Source: Clostridia bacterium
GTDB lineage: Bacteria > Bacillota > Clostridia > Oscillospirales > QAKW01
Direction of reading: 5' to 3'
Assembly: GCA_017482195.1 (NCBI GenBank)
Contig: JAFUNM010000055.1
Location: 1 to 45,602, forward strand
DNA: 45,602 bases
A program made the position numbers and the translations under genes. Under the pieces are notes generated by a model. That model was given only the letters and a program-made list of their open reading frames with translations, made no database searches and was not told the origin of the DNA. Positions 31,351 to 39,740 of the stretch are shown piece after piece; the first letter of the stretch is position 1; each line of letters starts with the position of its first letter.

Positions 31351-31395
31351 AAAAACCGCCCGAAACTTCAAAAAGTTTCGGGCGGCTCTTTTTAT
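31351..31395. terminator. Strong bidirectional terminator
   Basis: CCGCCCGAAACTT (31356-31368) pairs perfectly with AAGTTTCGGGCGG (31373-31385), with T-runs on both strands. On the minus strand it ends the dockerin-protein transcript immediately before the EEP operon promoter. Confidence 0.9.
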
Positions 31396-31400
31396 ACTTT

Positions 31401-33383
31401 TTATTCAATCGCTACGATCGTGGGAAGCTCCAAAGAAAGTTCCAATTCGGCAACATTTCCGGCCATATATTCCAGCAGTTGCACCAGATCCAAAGTATTG
31501 ACTTCGTTCATACTGTCGGCGGTGTTAATGACATTGGCCGCATACAGATCAAAGTTTTCTCCATCCTGAGAGGCATGAAGCGTACCGCTGAGTTTTTGCA
31601 GCAGCAGAGCGGCATCCATCAGCCCCACCGTCTCATCCCGGTTAACATCGCCGGCGATAAATTCACTCAGCACCACCTGAACAGAAGAGACCGGATTTGC
31701 CAACAGCGCAACCGTTACATCCGTGGCTACAGTGGGATCGTCAGGATCCATCACATACGCCGATGCATTGGAAAGGGTTACGGAGATGGGCGTCTTGGTA
31801 TAATGGAAATCTCCGGTCACCGTAAAGGATACGGTAAAGAGCGTCCCTGCAGTATAGTTGACCGCATTGGGATTATAATAGGTTGCCTTAAAGGGCGCGT
31901 TAAATTCAGTTATCTCATCCAACGGAGTGATATCTCCCGCAGTATAAGAAACGGGAACCAGGAAAGCCGAATCATAGGTCAATTCCGCCTCAAAGTAAGC
32001 CAATTCCACCTTGCCGCTCATGGCAACGGTCGCGGTAACGGTCTCTCCGGTCCGATAGAAGGCTTTGTCGTCCTCCAGGGTCAAGGTAAATGCGGTGCTC
32101 TCCCCTTCCTCCAGAAGAGTAAGGTTGCCCTCGGCATCATAACCCCAATCCCCATAGGTTTCACTTTCTGCGAGGGCATTCAGCAGAGCATTCTTACCAA
32201 AAGAAACGTTTTTATTGGCCTCGGCAACCGTCAAGGTACTGGTGGTGGCATTTTTGCCGTAAACGGCATAGGTCGTCGTACCGTCGGTCATATAATTGCT
32301 GAGGGTATAAGCAGAAGCACCGTTCAGATCGAAGAACAGATTTGCCATGTTTGCATAAGTAACAGTGCCATCCTCACCGGTGGTCGCCAACTTGTTGCCT
32401 GCGGCGAAGATATCCTTGGCTGATACAGAGGTGACCTTGGAACGGTTGGCCGTAACAATACCCAGATTCACAGAACCCGCCACCGGATCCTTTATTACAT
32501 TCCCGTAGACACCGATGTTTTCAAACACGGCGGTTCCGCCGGTTTCCAAACTGTAAAGATTCCCCACCACAAAAGCGGACATTTCCGAGCCGGTGCCGAT
32601 TGCACCGGTCAGGGAGCCATCGGCTACCAGGACATTCTTCACCACATAGCTGGCGCCTCTGAAACGGCCGGCCAACAGACCCATGGCATTTTGGTTTCCG
32701 GCAGTATCTTCAATATGAGTATCTATTACGCTGCAGTTGGTGACGGTAATATCCTTTCGATCCTGGCTTTGTGCAAAACAGAACAGACCGCCCATAGTAT
32801 AGGTACCGGTACCGGTCAGTTTGGAATCCCGGATATGCATATTATCCATGGTCATGCCGTGCTCGGAGGTATATACTACAATAGAGCCGTAGGTTTCTTC
32901 CAAGGTTACATCGGCACCTTCAAAAGACAGATTGCGCACCACACCGCTGAAACGGCCGCGGAAGAAGGGCAGCGTGTCAGTATAATTATAGATGGTGTGG
33001 CCCAGACCGTCAAAGGTCATAGCCATATTACCGTTGAAATTGGTAAAATCCGTTTTAAAAGCATCCGCACCGCCGGGATATTCATTTACATCCAAATCGG
33101 TGGTCAAATATACGGTATCCACCGCACTAAGTCCGGTAGTGGAATACAAAGACTCCGTACCAAAGAAAGTGGGATTTTTACTGGCAAAAAGCAGTTCATC
33201 CCAGTTGCTGATATAATAACTTTGGGCAACTCCGTCTGCAGCGGTTTCTGCCGTTGCAGCGGTCACTGACACAGCGCCGCCGGGTACCTCATCCGCCGCC
33301 ATTGCAGGCAGAGAGACAGCAGTCAGCATGGAAAGCACCATCATGACAGCCATCAAAGCAGATATCCAATTCTTTTTGTTCAT
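31401..33383 (-). CDS. Secreted surface protein with cohesin-like domain and C-terminal dockerin
   Basis: A 660-residue exported protein. Residues 1-29 are a signal peptide (KKNW, hydrophobic core, cleavage near PAMA-AD). The next 400 residues look like a right-handed beta-helix or repeated beta-strand region (GHTIYNYTD, GVVRNLSFEGADV, NMHIRDSKL). Residues about 435-560 resemble a cohesin/beta-sandwich domain (EDDKAFYRTGETVTATV, YFEAELTYDSAFL, TLFTVSFTV). The end (about 577-645) is a type I dockerin: DVNRDETVGLMD is a canonical calcium loop with Asp1-Asn3-Asp5-Asp12, while the second loop (NVINTADSMNEVNTLD) is degenerate. It lacks a visible sortase or SLH anchor. AGGAGG is 10 bases before the ATG at 33383. 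Confidence 0.82.
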   Translation of the reverse strand: MNKKNWISALMAVMMVLSMLTAVSLPAMAADEVPGGAVSVTAATAETAADGVAQSYYISNWDELLFASKNPTFFGTESLYSTTGLSAVDTVYLTTDLDVNEYPGGADAFKTDFTNFNGNMAMTFDGLGHTIYNYTDTLPFFRGRFSGVVRNLSFEGADVTLEETYGSIVVYTSEHGMTMDNMHIRDSKLTGTGTYTMGGLFCFAQSQDRKDITVTNCSVIDTHIEDTAGNQNAMGLLAGRFRGASYVVKNVLVADGSLTGAIGTGSEMSAFVVGNLYSLETGGTAVFENIGVYGNVIKDPVAGSVNLGIVTANRSKVTSVSAKDIFAAGNKLATTGEDGTVTYANMANLFFDLNGASAYTLSNYMTDGTTTYAVYGKNATTSTLTVAEANKNVSFGKNALLNALAESETYGDWGYDAEGNLTLLEEGESTAFTLTLEDDKAFYRTGETVTATVAMSGKVELAYFEAELTYDSAFLVPVSYTAGDITPLDEITEFNAPFKATYYNPNAVNYTAGTLFTVSFTVTGDFHYTKTPISVTLSNASAYVMDPDDPTVATDVTVALLANPVSSVQVVLSEFIAGDVNRDETVGLMDAALLLQKLSGTLHASQDGENFDLYAANVINTADSMNEVNTLDLVQLLEYMAGNVAELELSLELPTIVAIE

Positions 33384-33491
33384 GGGGGAGAAACCTCCTA
33401 AAAAATAATCACACAAACCTACTCTTAATTTTATCATGAAACCACTGAAGATTGTATGACTTTATGTTGTTTTTATGATACACTTTGCGGA

Positions 33492-34331
33492 TTATAAAAA
33501 CCGTACGGTTCGTTTGATATAAAACCTGCGGTAGCGATTCTGCATCAGCTTCAATCTGACAGAAAGCAGACCGTGGCGGGTCTTGAGTTCGGCATAAGCG
33601 TTTTTTTCATCCAATTGAGTGAATTTACGCACCCGCAGCGCCTTGCCGCAGATGGGACATTCCACCTTGAAAAGCCGGGGATCGGCAAAGGCTTCCTCCT
33701 GTGTACGGTACGACGGAAAAACCTCTTTATGGCTGTGCATACTGTTCCAGAGCACTCCGTCCAGCTCCCGGTAATGGCGAACCCCCTTTTTCAGATTCAG
33801 CTTTCGGGCTACACGGGCCGTATCGATGGCATCGTTGAATGCATTGTGAGCCTGGAGCGTAGTGGTAAGATGCAGCTGCTCCATGGCATGCTCCAGAGAA
33901 AACTGACGGTTTTCATGAGCGATCTGATGGTTATAGATCCCCTGCAGGTTGAAACAGGGCGGGAGCCAAGCCTCCTCCAGGTCATGCATCAGCAGATTAT
34001 CCTTTAAGATCTGAATATCGTCATACCCCCAGGAAAAGAGAATACAGTCCTCGCCGCACCACTCCCGGAATTCGGCAATGGCCGCCTTGAAATCCGGCTT
34101 ATCCTTAAGCATCTGCTGATCGATTCCCGTAATTTTTTTAATGCGGTAATGGAGCCGCTTATAGAAGGTCGGAGCGATCAGCAGGTCGATGCAGTCCACC
34201 GCCTTGCCTTTTTCATTGAGCTTTACGGCGCCGATTTGGATGATCTCACCGGAAAGGTAGATGGGAGAATGGATCGCCGCCTCTTTGGAAAAAGGCTGAT
34301 TCCACTCCATATCAAATACAATGTACTGCAT
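33492..34331 (-). CDS. DEDDh-family 3'-5' exonuclease
   Basis: A 279-residue exonuclease of the RNase T/Eri-1-like type. The acidic residues are visible as FDMEW (Asp7, Glu9), SWGYDDIQIL in the middle, and HNAFNDAIDTARVA, which gives the His and last Asp of the DEDDh set. After the catalytic domain (about 1-185) is a tail with ECPICGKALRVRKF, a single Cys pair like half of a zinc ribbon, and a basic C-terminus (KLMQNRYRRFYIKRTVRFL) suited to nucleic acid binding. The start is one base after the stop of the EEP lipoprotein gene and has no clear ribosome binding site, so it probably relies on coupled translation. Confidence 0.85.
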   Translation of the reverse strand: MQYIVFDMEWNQPFSKEAAIHSPIYLSGEIIQIGAVKLNEKGKAVDCIDLLIAPTFYKRLHYRIKKITGIDQQMLKDKPDFKAAIAEFREWCGEDCILFSWGYDDIQILKDNLLMHDLEEAWLPPCFNLQGIYNHQIAHENRQFSLEHAMEQLHLTTTLQAHNAFNDAIDTARVARKLNLKKGVRHYRELDGVLWNSMHSHKEVFPSYRTQEEAFADPRLFKVECPICGKALRVRKFTQLDEKNAYAELKTRHGLLSVRLKLMQNRYRRFYIKRTVRFL

Positions 34332-34332
34332 A

Positions 34333-35292
34333 TCAGGTCATAATGATCTCAGCTACGACACCATAGTGATCAGAACAATAAAAGCCGTCCACCGTATCGG
34401 TCATCACCTGATAGGACATCGGGATAGCCTTTCCGTTCTTGGGAGTAAAGAAATAGTCGATACGGGGATTGACCCGGTCTGCCGCCAGATTCTTTCCGTA
34501 GGAAGGGAAGGTGCCCTCTTTTTCCTTGCCAAAGAGCTGGGCAAGATCGTCGAAATAGGTCAGCAGTTTTTCATGGGAGGCAATCTCATTGGGGGTGGCG
34601 GTGGAAAACTCCGGCGCCACAATATTCAGGTCACCGCTCATATACATGGGGGTATCACCGCAGATCTCCTTTGCCTTCTCGATCAACAGCTCCACGCTTG
34701 CCATATGGCTCTCATCGGCATTGTGCAGATGGGTATTGAAATAATAAAACTCCTTGCCGGTCTTGATCACCTTCAGCTTGACCCAGGCGGTGATGCGGTT
34801 GGCGTTGCCCGCATCGATCTCCTCCTGAGACACATGGAAGGTGGGAGATTCCTCGTCGGGAGTATCGGAGAACCAGAACATCCCGCTCTCCACCAGCTCC
34901 AGCTTATCGGCTTTCCAAAAGATGAAAAGGCCTTCCTGCACCTGGGAGGAACGGTAGAACTTTTCACATTCATACTCCGGAAATATATCAAAAATGAAGG
35001 TGGATTCCCAGCCGGGACGCAGCTCCTGCATACCGATAACATCGGCATCATACTTCGGCAGGATCTCCTCAAACCGCTTGGCACGCTCATTGAGACTATT
35101 GGGGGATTCCGCATTGGCGTGATGGATATTCTGACTCATAACCTTGATCTTATCGGACTCATAATAAGAGAGTCCCTCTTCGGTTGTGAGGATATTATCC
35201 ACCTTTGGGTCAAGACCCTTTTCACAGCCGCAAAGAGCCACTAAACTCATCGCAAAAACAAGAAATAAACTAAGTAATCTTTTATATTTCAT
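34333..35292 (-). CDS. Lipoprotein EEP-family hydrolase 3
   Basis: A 319-residue DNase-I-fold hydrolase with an export signal: KYKR, a hydrophobic core, and the lipobox ALCGC near residue 21, so it is expected on the outer face of the membrane. Active-site blocks are intact: SQNIHHANAE, GMQELRPGW, NTHLHNADE, SGDLNIV and SDHYGVVAEI. GMFWFSDTPDEES aligns with the two cytoplasmic paralogues encoded downstream. ATG at 35292 has AAGGAG 9 bases upstream. It shares a transcript with the DEDDh exonuclease and lies just past the end of the alpha ribosomal operon, separated from it by a terminator. Substrate could be extracellular DNA, RNA or a phosphodiester lipid. Confidence 0.87.
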   Translation of the reverse strand: MKYKRLLSLFLVFAMSLVALCGCEKGLDPKVDNILTTEEGLSYYESDKIKVMSQNIHHANAESPNSLNERAKRFEEILPKYDADVIGMQELRPGWESTFIFDIFPEYECEKFYRSSQVQEGLFIFWKADKLELVESGMFWFSDTPDEESPTFHVSQEEIDAGNANRITAWVKLKVIKTGKEFYYFNTHLHNADESHMASVELLIEKAKEICGDTPMYMSGDLNIVAPEFSTATPNEIASHEKLLTYFDDLAQLFGKEKEGTFPSYGKNLAADRVNPRIDYFFTPKNGKAIPMSYQVMTDTVDGFYCSDHYGVVAEIIMT

Positions 35293-35315
35293 CTTCAACA
35301 ACTCCTTTACTTTTT

Positions 35316-35344
35316 ATTTTATCACACGATAACGCAAAAAGCAA
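35316..35344 (-). promoter_or_regulatory. Probable promoter of the EEP lipoprotein gene
   Basis: TTGCTT (35339-35344), a 17-base spacer, and TAAAAT (35316-35321) on the minus strand. Confidence 0.5.
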
Positions 35345-35347
35345 AAG

Positions 35348-35379
35348 AAAAAGAGCGTTTCTTACGAAACGCCCTTTTT
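35348..35379. terminator. Terminator of the alpha ribosomal operon
   Basis: On the minus strand AAAGGGCGTTTC, loop GTAA, GAAACGCTCTTT with a T-run, directly after rplQ. The sequence closely resembles the terminator at 16326-16358. Confidence 0.88.
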
Positions 35380-35386
35380 AATTTCA

Positions 35387-35728
35387 TTATACCAATTGAA
35401 CGATGGCCATTTCGGCACCGTCACCGCGGCGGGGACCGATCTTAACGATACGGGTGTAACCGCCGTTACGCTCCTCATAGTTGGGTGCGATTTCGGTAAA
35501 CAGCTTATTTACAACATCTTCCTTGGTGATATAAGCAAACGCCTGACGCTTGCTGTGCAGGGTATTTGCCTTGCCCAAAGTGATCATCTTCTCAGCAGCT
35601 CTGCCCACTTCCTTGGCGCGGGTCAGCGTGGTCTCAACAGAGCCGTTCTCCAGAAGATAGGTCACCATGCCTCTAAGCATCGCTTTACGATGATCGGTGG
35701 GCCGGCCTAATTTTCTATATCCGGACAT
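35387..35728 (-). CDS. rplQ: 50S ribosomal protein L17
   Basis: A 113-residue large-subunit protein with the typical start [19 protein letters not shown] and the C-terminal [25 protein letters not shown]. It lines the peptide exit region. ATG at 35728 has GGAGG 9 bases upstream; a longer in-frame extension lacks one. Last gene of the alpha operon, 93 bases after rpoA. That gap holds a small GCGGA/TCCGC hairpin (35788-35799). Confidence 0.97.
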   Translation of the reverse strand: MSGYRKLGRPTDHRKAMLRGMVTYLLENGSVETTLTRAKEVGRAAEKMITLGKANTLHSKRQAFAYITKEDVVNKLFTEIAPNYEERNGGYTRIVKIGPRRGDGAEMAIVQLV

Positions 35729-35821
35729 GAGAGTAAACCTCCTTATCAGTATGTGTGAGAAGAGCAATCCAAACCTGTTTTTAAAAGGCGGATTTCCGCT
35801 CGCTCCTCGTTAAAATATTAA

Positions 35822-36772
35822 TTATTCGTCGTCCTTCTTGAGGGTGAGGCCCAAAGACGCGATCTTACCGATCACTTCATCCAGGGACTTTCTGCCCAGG
35901 TTCCGAACCTTCATCATATCTTCTTCGCTCTTATTGATCAGATCCTCAACCGTATTGATACCGGCTCTCTTCAAGCAGTTGAAGGAGCGGACGGAAAGAT
36001 CCAGCTCTTCGATGGTCATACGGAGAGTCGTGCAGGCCTTGGTTTCATCCTTATCCACCAAAATTTCTGCATTCTTTGCCTTTTCAGACAGATCAATGAA
36101 CAAAGACAGATGCTCGTTCATCACCTTTGCGGCCAACGAAACCGCATCGCTGGCGGTGGTGACGGAATTCGTCCAAACCTCCAGAGTCAGCTTATCGAAG
36201 TCGGTGATCTGACCGACGCGGGTGTTTTCCACCTTATAATTCACCTTGGTGACAGGGGAGAAGTCGCTGTCTACCGCCAGCATATTGGTCTGGTTCTCGG
36301 TATACACCTTGTTCTTCTCCGCGGAAACATAACCGCGGCCATGGTCGATGACCAACTCGATGTTCAGGACAGCGCCGTCGCCCAACGTTGCCAGAACATG
36401 GTCGGGGTTGAGGATCTCCACGTCGCTGTCAGCCTTAATGTCACCGGCCGTTACAACCGTGGGGCCCTTGGCCTCGATATATACGGTTTTTTGCTCGTCG
36501 CAATAAAGTTTCGGGATAATGCCTTTAATATTGAGAACGATCTCGGTTACATCCTCTTTCACACCTTCGATGGTGGTGAATTCATGAGGAACATCGTTGA
36601 TCTTCGCTGCAACCACGGCACAGCCGGGCAGAGAAGAAAGCAGGATCCGGCGCAGGGAGTTACCTAGGGTCAAGCCGTAGCCACGCTCCAGAGGATCTGC
36701 CACAAACTTGCCGTATTCGCCGTTATCACCAATGATTTCGGTCTCAATGCGGGGTCTTTCAATCTCGATCAT
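35822..36772 (-). CDS. rpoA: DNA-directed RNA polymerase subunit alpha
   Basis: A 316-residue polymerase subunit. The N-terminal dimerisation domain (about 1-230) shows [29 protein letters not shown]. The C-terminal domain (about 245-310) has [23 protein letters not shown] and [11 protein letters not shown], used for contacts with UP elements and activators. AAGGAGG lies 7 bases before the ATG. It is preceded by a 150-base gap from rpsD with three hairpins, unusually long for this operon. Confidence 0.98.
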   Translation of the reverse strand: MIEIERPRIETEIIGDNGEYGKFVADPLERGYGLTLGNSLRRILLSSLPGCAVVAAKINDVPHEFTTIEGVKEDVTEIVLNIKGIIPKLYCDEQKTVYIEAKGPTVVTAGDIKADSDVEILNPDHVLATLGDGAVLNIELVIDHGRGYVSAEKNKVYTENQTNMLAVDSDFSPVTKVNYKVENTRVGQITDFDKLTLEVWTNSVTTASDAVSLAAKVMNEHLSLFIDLSEKAKNAEILVDKDETKACTTLRMTIEELDLSVRSFNCLKRAGINTVEDLINKSEEDMMKVRNLGRKSLDEVIGKIASLGLTLKKDDE

Positions 36773-36797
36773 ATCTAAAACCTCCTTATATTATCAT

Positions 36798-36909
36798 CGC
36801 GCAAGATGCGCGTGTAAATCGAAACATCCTAAATCTCGTATAGCATTCACAGCAGATTGGTTAAAATCTGCTTAAAAAGGTTTTTTGTTTTGCGGTACAG
36901 TAAGCACCG
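36798..36909 (-). promoter_or_regulatory. rpsD-rpoA gap with three RNA hairpins
   Basis: On the RNA-like minus strand, in order: CGGTGC/GTACCG (36893-36909, imperfect), GCAGATT/AATCTGC (36852-36871), and CGCGCA/TGCGCG (36798-36812), which lies 15 bases ahead of the rpoA ribosome binding site. It could be an RNA processing site, an attenuator or an internal control of rpoA. No clear promoter seen. Confidence 0.4.
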
Positions 36910-36925
36910 TAAAAACAATACCTTA

Positions 36926-37546
36926 TTATTTAGAATACAACTCGACGATGAGGTGAGTTTCTACGGGGAGGTCAATATCCTCGGCATCGGCATAACCGAC
37001 GACTTTAGCGGTGGTGCCGTTGAGCTCCAGCCACTTTACGATAGCACGCTTCTCGTTTGCTTCAAGGATAGCCTTGATCTTCGCGGAATTCATGCTGCCT
37101 TCTTTGATTGCGATAACATCTCCTACGCTAACCAGGTAGGAAGGAATGTTTACTTTCTTACCGTTTAAGGTAAAGTGTCCGTGGCGAACCAACTGTCTCG
37201 CCTCGGGTCTGGACATAGCAAAGCCTAATCTGTAGATCACGTTGTCCAATCTGCTCTCCACGATGGACATCAGATTGTCACCGGTAACGCCCTGTTTCTT
37301 AACGGCCATTTCGTAGTACTTAGCGAACTGGGACTCCAGAACGCCATAGTATCTTCTGACCTTTTGCTTCTCGCGAAGCTGAGTGCCGTATTCAGACACT
37401 TTCTTTCTGCCCTGGCCATGCTGACCGGGAGCATAAGCACGACGGGTGATAGCGCACTTATCGGAATAGCAACGCTCGCCCTTTAAGAACAGCTTCTGAC
37501 CTTCTCTGCGGCACTGACGGCACACAGCTCCAGTATATCTAGCCAA
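36926..37546 (-). CDS. rpsD: 30S ribosomal protein S4
   Basis: A 206-residue primary 16S rRNA-binding protein. It is the zinc-binding form, with Cys at 9, 12, 26 and 31 (CRQC...CYSDKC). The S4 RNA-binding domain is at about 95-160 ([28 protein letters not shown]). The start is TTG at 37546, with AGGAGG 10 bases upstream; the nearby ATG is in another frame. S4 also acts as a translational autoregulator in other bacteria. Confidence 0.97.
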   Translation of the reverse strand: MARYTGAVCRQCRREGQKLFLKGERCYSDKCAITRRAYAPGQHGQGRKKVSEYGTQLREKQKVRRYYGVLESQFAKYYEMAVKKQGVTGDNLMSIVESRLDNVIYRLGFAMSRPEARQLVRHGHFTLNGKKVNIPSYLVSVGDVIAIKEGSMNSAKIKAILEANEKRAIVKWLELNGTTAKVVGYADAEDIDLPVETHLIVELYSK

Positions 37547-37561
37547 ATCGACATATCCTCC

Positions 37562-37957
37562 TTAAACTCGTCTTCTCTTGGGGGGTCTGCAACCGTTGTG
37601 GGGGATGGGGGTCACATCTTTGATCAGAGTGATCTCCAGGCCTGCGGTCTGCAGAGCACGGATAGCAGCCTCACGGCCGGCGCCCGGGCCCTTCACAAAC
37701 ACTTCAACAGTCTTCAGGCCGTGTTCCATTGCTGCCTTGGCAGCAGTCTCAGCAGCCATCTGAGCGGCAAAGGGAGTGCTCTTTCTGGAGCCCTTGAAAC
37801 CCATACCGCCTGCACTTGCCCAAGAGAGGGCATTGCCGTTCACATCAGTGATGGTGACCAGCGTATTGTTGAAGGTAGAGCGAATGTGAGCGGCTCCACG
37901 TTCAATATTCTTCTTCACGCGGCGCTTGCCGGTGGTTCTTTTTGCAACTTTAGCCAT
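37562..37957 (-). CDS. rpsK: 30S ribosomal protein S11
   Basis: A 131-residue platform protein that contacts mRNA in the E-site region. It has the conserved core [42 protein letters not shown] (shown here by its ends and spanning about 26-68) and the end [22 protein letters not shown] lies 11 bases before the ATG. Standard position between rpsM and rpsD. Confidence 0.97.
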   Translation of the reverse strand: MAKVAKRTTGKRRVKKNIERGAAHIRSTFNNTLVTITDVNGNALSWASAGGMGFKGSRKSTPFAAQMAAETAAKAAMEHGLKTVEVFVKGPGAGREAAIRALQTAGLEITLIKDVTPIPHNGCRPPKRRRV

Positions 37958-37971
37958 TACTCATTCACTCC

Positions 37972-38337
37972 TTACTTCTTCTTATTTGCCATGGTTTTTC
38001 TGGGGCCCTTTCTGGTGCGGGCGTTGGTCTTGGATCTCTGGCCCCGAACAGGTAAACCTTTTCTATGTCTAGTGCCTCTGTAGCATCCGATCTAGATCAG
38101 ACGCTTAATATCCAGAGCTACATTCCGTCTGAGATCACCTTCAACAACATAGTTATCCAGCTCAGCGCGGATAGCAGCAACCTCATCCTCAGTCAGATCC
38201 TTGACTCTGGTGTCAGGATTGACTTTGGCGGCTGCCAGAATGTCGTTGGAAGTTTTACGGCCGATGCCATAAATATAGGTCAAGCCGATCTCAACACGCT
38301 TTTCCTTGGGTAAATCGATACCAGCAATTCTTGCCAT
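37972..38337 (-). CDS. rpsM: 30S ribosomal protein S13, interrupted by an in-frame TAG
   Basis: The full frame is 122 codons from ATG 38337 to TAA 37974, exactly the S13 length. Codon 82 (38092-38094) is TAG. Before it the protein reads [19 protein letters not shown] to ...[14 protein letters not shown]; after it the same frame continues with [18 protein letters not shown] and ends with ANKKK, a perfect S13 C-terminus. The usual residue is Glu, so a single GAG-to-TAG change would explain it. As read, translation stops at 81 residues. S13 sits in the 30S head and its C-terminal tail touches the P-site tRNA; tail deletions are tolerated in E. coli. Could be a base-call error, a real recent mutation, or readthrough. 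Confidence 0.85.
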
Positions 38338-38379
38338 TTGGTTATTACACCTCCATTTTAATCAAGCGCAAAAAGGGGA

Positions 38380-38493
38380 TTAGCCCTGCTTCTGCTTGTG
38401 TTTCGGGTTCTGCCAAATTACCATAACTTTGCCATGTCTTCTGATGATTTTGCATTTTTCGCAAATGGGTTTAACGGAAGGTCTTACCTTCAT
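38380..38493 (-). CDS. rpmJ: 50S ribosomal protein L36 with an altered zinc site
   Basis: A 37-residue protein, too short for many gene callers, starting [19 protein letters not shown] and ending NPKHKQKQG. Zinc-type L36 uses Cys11, Cys14, Cys27 and His32. Here residue 27 is Trp and residue 28 Gln (VIWQNP instead of the usual VICENP), so one ligand is missing. At base level TGGCAG stands where TGCGAG would give the usual residues, a swap of two neighbouring bases. GGAGG is 8 bases before the ATG. Lies between infA and rpsM as usual. Confidence 0.93.
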   Translation of the reverse strand: MKVRPSVKPICEKCKIIRRHGKVMVIWQNPKHKQKQG

Positions 38494-38518
38494 TGAAATT
38501 ACCTCCATTCGTGGAGCC

Positions 38519-38737
38519 TTACTTGGCTCTCCAGATAATTCTGCCTTTAGTCAGATCATAGGGAGACATCTCCACCGTGACCTTATCGCCGGGCAGGATC
38601 TTAATATAATTCATCCGCAGCTTGCCGGAAATATGGGCATGGATCTTATGCCCCTGTTCCAACTCTACCATGAAGTTTGCGTTGGGCATTGCTTCTACAA
38701 CAACGCCTTCCACTTCGATCATATCTTCTTTCGACAT
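38519..38737 (-). CDS. infA: Translation initiation factor IF-1
   Basis: A 72-residue OB-fold factor that binds the 30S A-site during initiation. [34 protein letters not shown] and [15 protein letters not shown] are diagnostic. AGGAGG sits 4 bases before the ATG and overlaps the TAG stop codon of the preceding KOW gene. Confidence 0.97.
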   Translation of the reverse strand: MSKEDMIEVEGVVVEAMPNANFMVELEQGHKIHAHISGKLRMNYIKILPGDKVTVEMSPYDLTKGRIIWRAK

Positions 38738-38745
38738 AGGTCCTC

Positions 38746-38985
38746 CTATTCGCCCCGAAAGGGACTGAGACTTTTCCAGATCAGGCGGTCGCGCTCCGGC
38801 ACAGCCGCAAGCGACCCGATCACTTCCAAATGCTTCACGCTTTTGCGCTTTGGATTTGCAAGCTTTCGATGTCTGCCGTTTGCGATCAGTACCCGATCCG
38901 ATTCAAAATCTTGAATGACAACAAAAATTTTATCTTTTTCCTTACCGGCGGTGACACGCACCACCGCACCTTTTCGGATCTCCAT
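38746..38985 (-). CDS. KOW-domain RNA-binding protein (L14e/L6e/L27e-like)
   Basis: A 79-residue protein with an N-terminal KOW motif ([24 protein letters not shown]) and a lysine-rich middle ([20 protein letters not shown]). Small KOW proteins between map and infA are typical of Clostridia and are thought to bind rRNA, though no role has been established. ATG at 38985 has AGGTG 5 bases upstream; a GTG two codons earlier is possible. It follows map almost without a gap. The stop is TAG, within the infA ribosome binding site. Confidence 0.88.
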   Translation of the reverse strand: MEIRKGAVVRVTAGKEKDKIFVVIQDFESDRVLIANGRHRKLANPKRKSVKHLEVIGSLAAVPERDRLIWKSLSPFRGE

Positions 38986-38987
38986 AC

Positions 38988-39740
38988 TCACACCTGAGTG
39001 AGGATATGGGCGCAGTTTTCATCGATGAAATAGGTATTCTCATAATGAGCGCTCAGCTTGCCGTCCACAGTTGTTACGGTCCAGCCGTCCTCGTTGCTGA
39101 TCAGTACCTGATCGGTACCCATATTAATCATCGGTTCAATAGCAACGGTAGCACCCTTCGGGAGGCGCAGGCCGTGACCTGCTCTGCCGAAATTGGGCAC
39201 ATTGGGATCCTCATGGAGCGCCCGCCCGATGCCGTGGCCCACAAAATCCTTTACAGGCGTGTAGCCAAACTGCGTCACATAACTCTCGATGGCATTTCCG
39301 ATATCACCCAGCCGTACATTAGCCTTGAGAATCAACTCAGCCTGATGCAGGCTTTCCCGGGTGACCTCGATCAGTTTCATCGCTTCCGGGGAGACATTGC
39401 CCACCGGGAAGGTGTTCGCATTATCACCGTGAAATCCGCCGATATACGCGCCCACATCCACGCTGACGATATCTCCTTCTTTCAGAAGGATCTTCTCAGA
39501 GGGGATGCCATGGATCACCACATGATTGATGGAGATACAGGCGCTGGCAGGAAAACCGCCGTAGCCCTTGAAGGAGGGGATGGCACCGTGGGAACGGATG
39601 TAGCTTTCTACGATCCGATCCAACTCCTTGGTACTGATCCCCGGGCGAACCGCTTCTCCCGCCGCCTGAAGGGCGCCGGCGGCAATCGCGCCGGCTTTCC
39701 GCATCAGACGGATATCACTGTCGGATTTGATGATCATCAT
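38988..39740 (-). CDS. map: Type I methionine aminopeptidase
   Basis: A 250-residue two-metal enzyme that removes the initiator Met. Metal ligands lie in [20 protein letters not shown] (two Asp), [15 protein letters not shown] (His) and TVAIEPMIN (Glu), with a final Glu in [10 protein letters not shown]. It is the short bacterial form without an N-terminal zinc finger. The start overlaps the adk stop by four bases (ATGA); a second ATG directly follows and either could be used. Confidence 0.97.
   Translation of the reverse strand: MMIIKSDSDIRLMRKAGAIAAGALQAAGEAVRPGISTKELDRIVESYIRSHGAIPSFKGYGGFPASACISINHVVIHGIPSEKILLKEGDIVSVDVGAYIGGFHGDNANTFPVGNVSPEAMKLIEVTRESLHQAELILKANVRLGDIGNAIESYVTQFGYTPVKDFVGHGIGRALHEDPNVPNFGRAGHGLRLPKGATVAIEPMINMGTDQVLISNEDGWTVTTVDGKLSAHYENTYFIDENCAHILTQV

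Noticed and set aside
31332-32423. Plus-strand open frame of 363 codons opposite the dockerin gene
   Set aside because: Antisense to a clear secreted protein, crosses a strong terminator, and its Ile/Gly/Arg-rich text has no recognisable domain.
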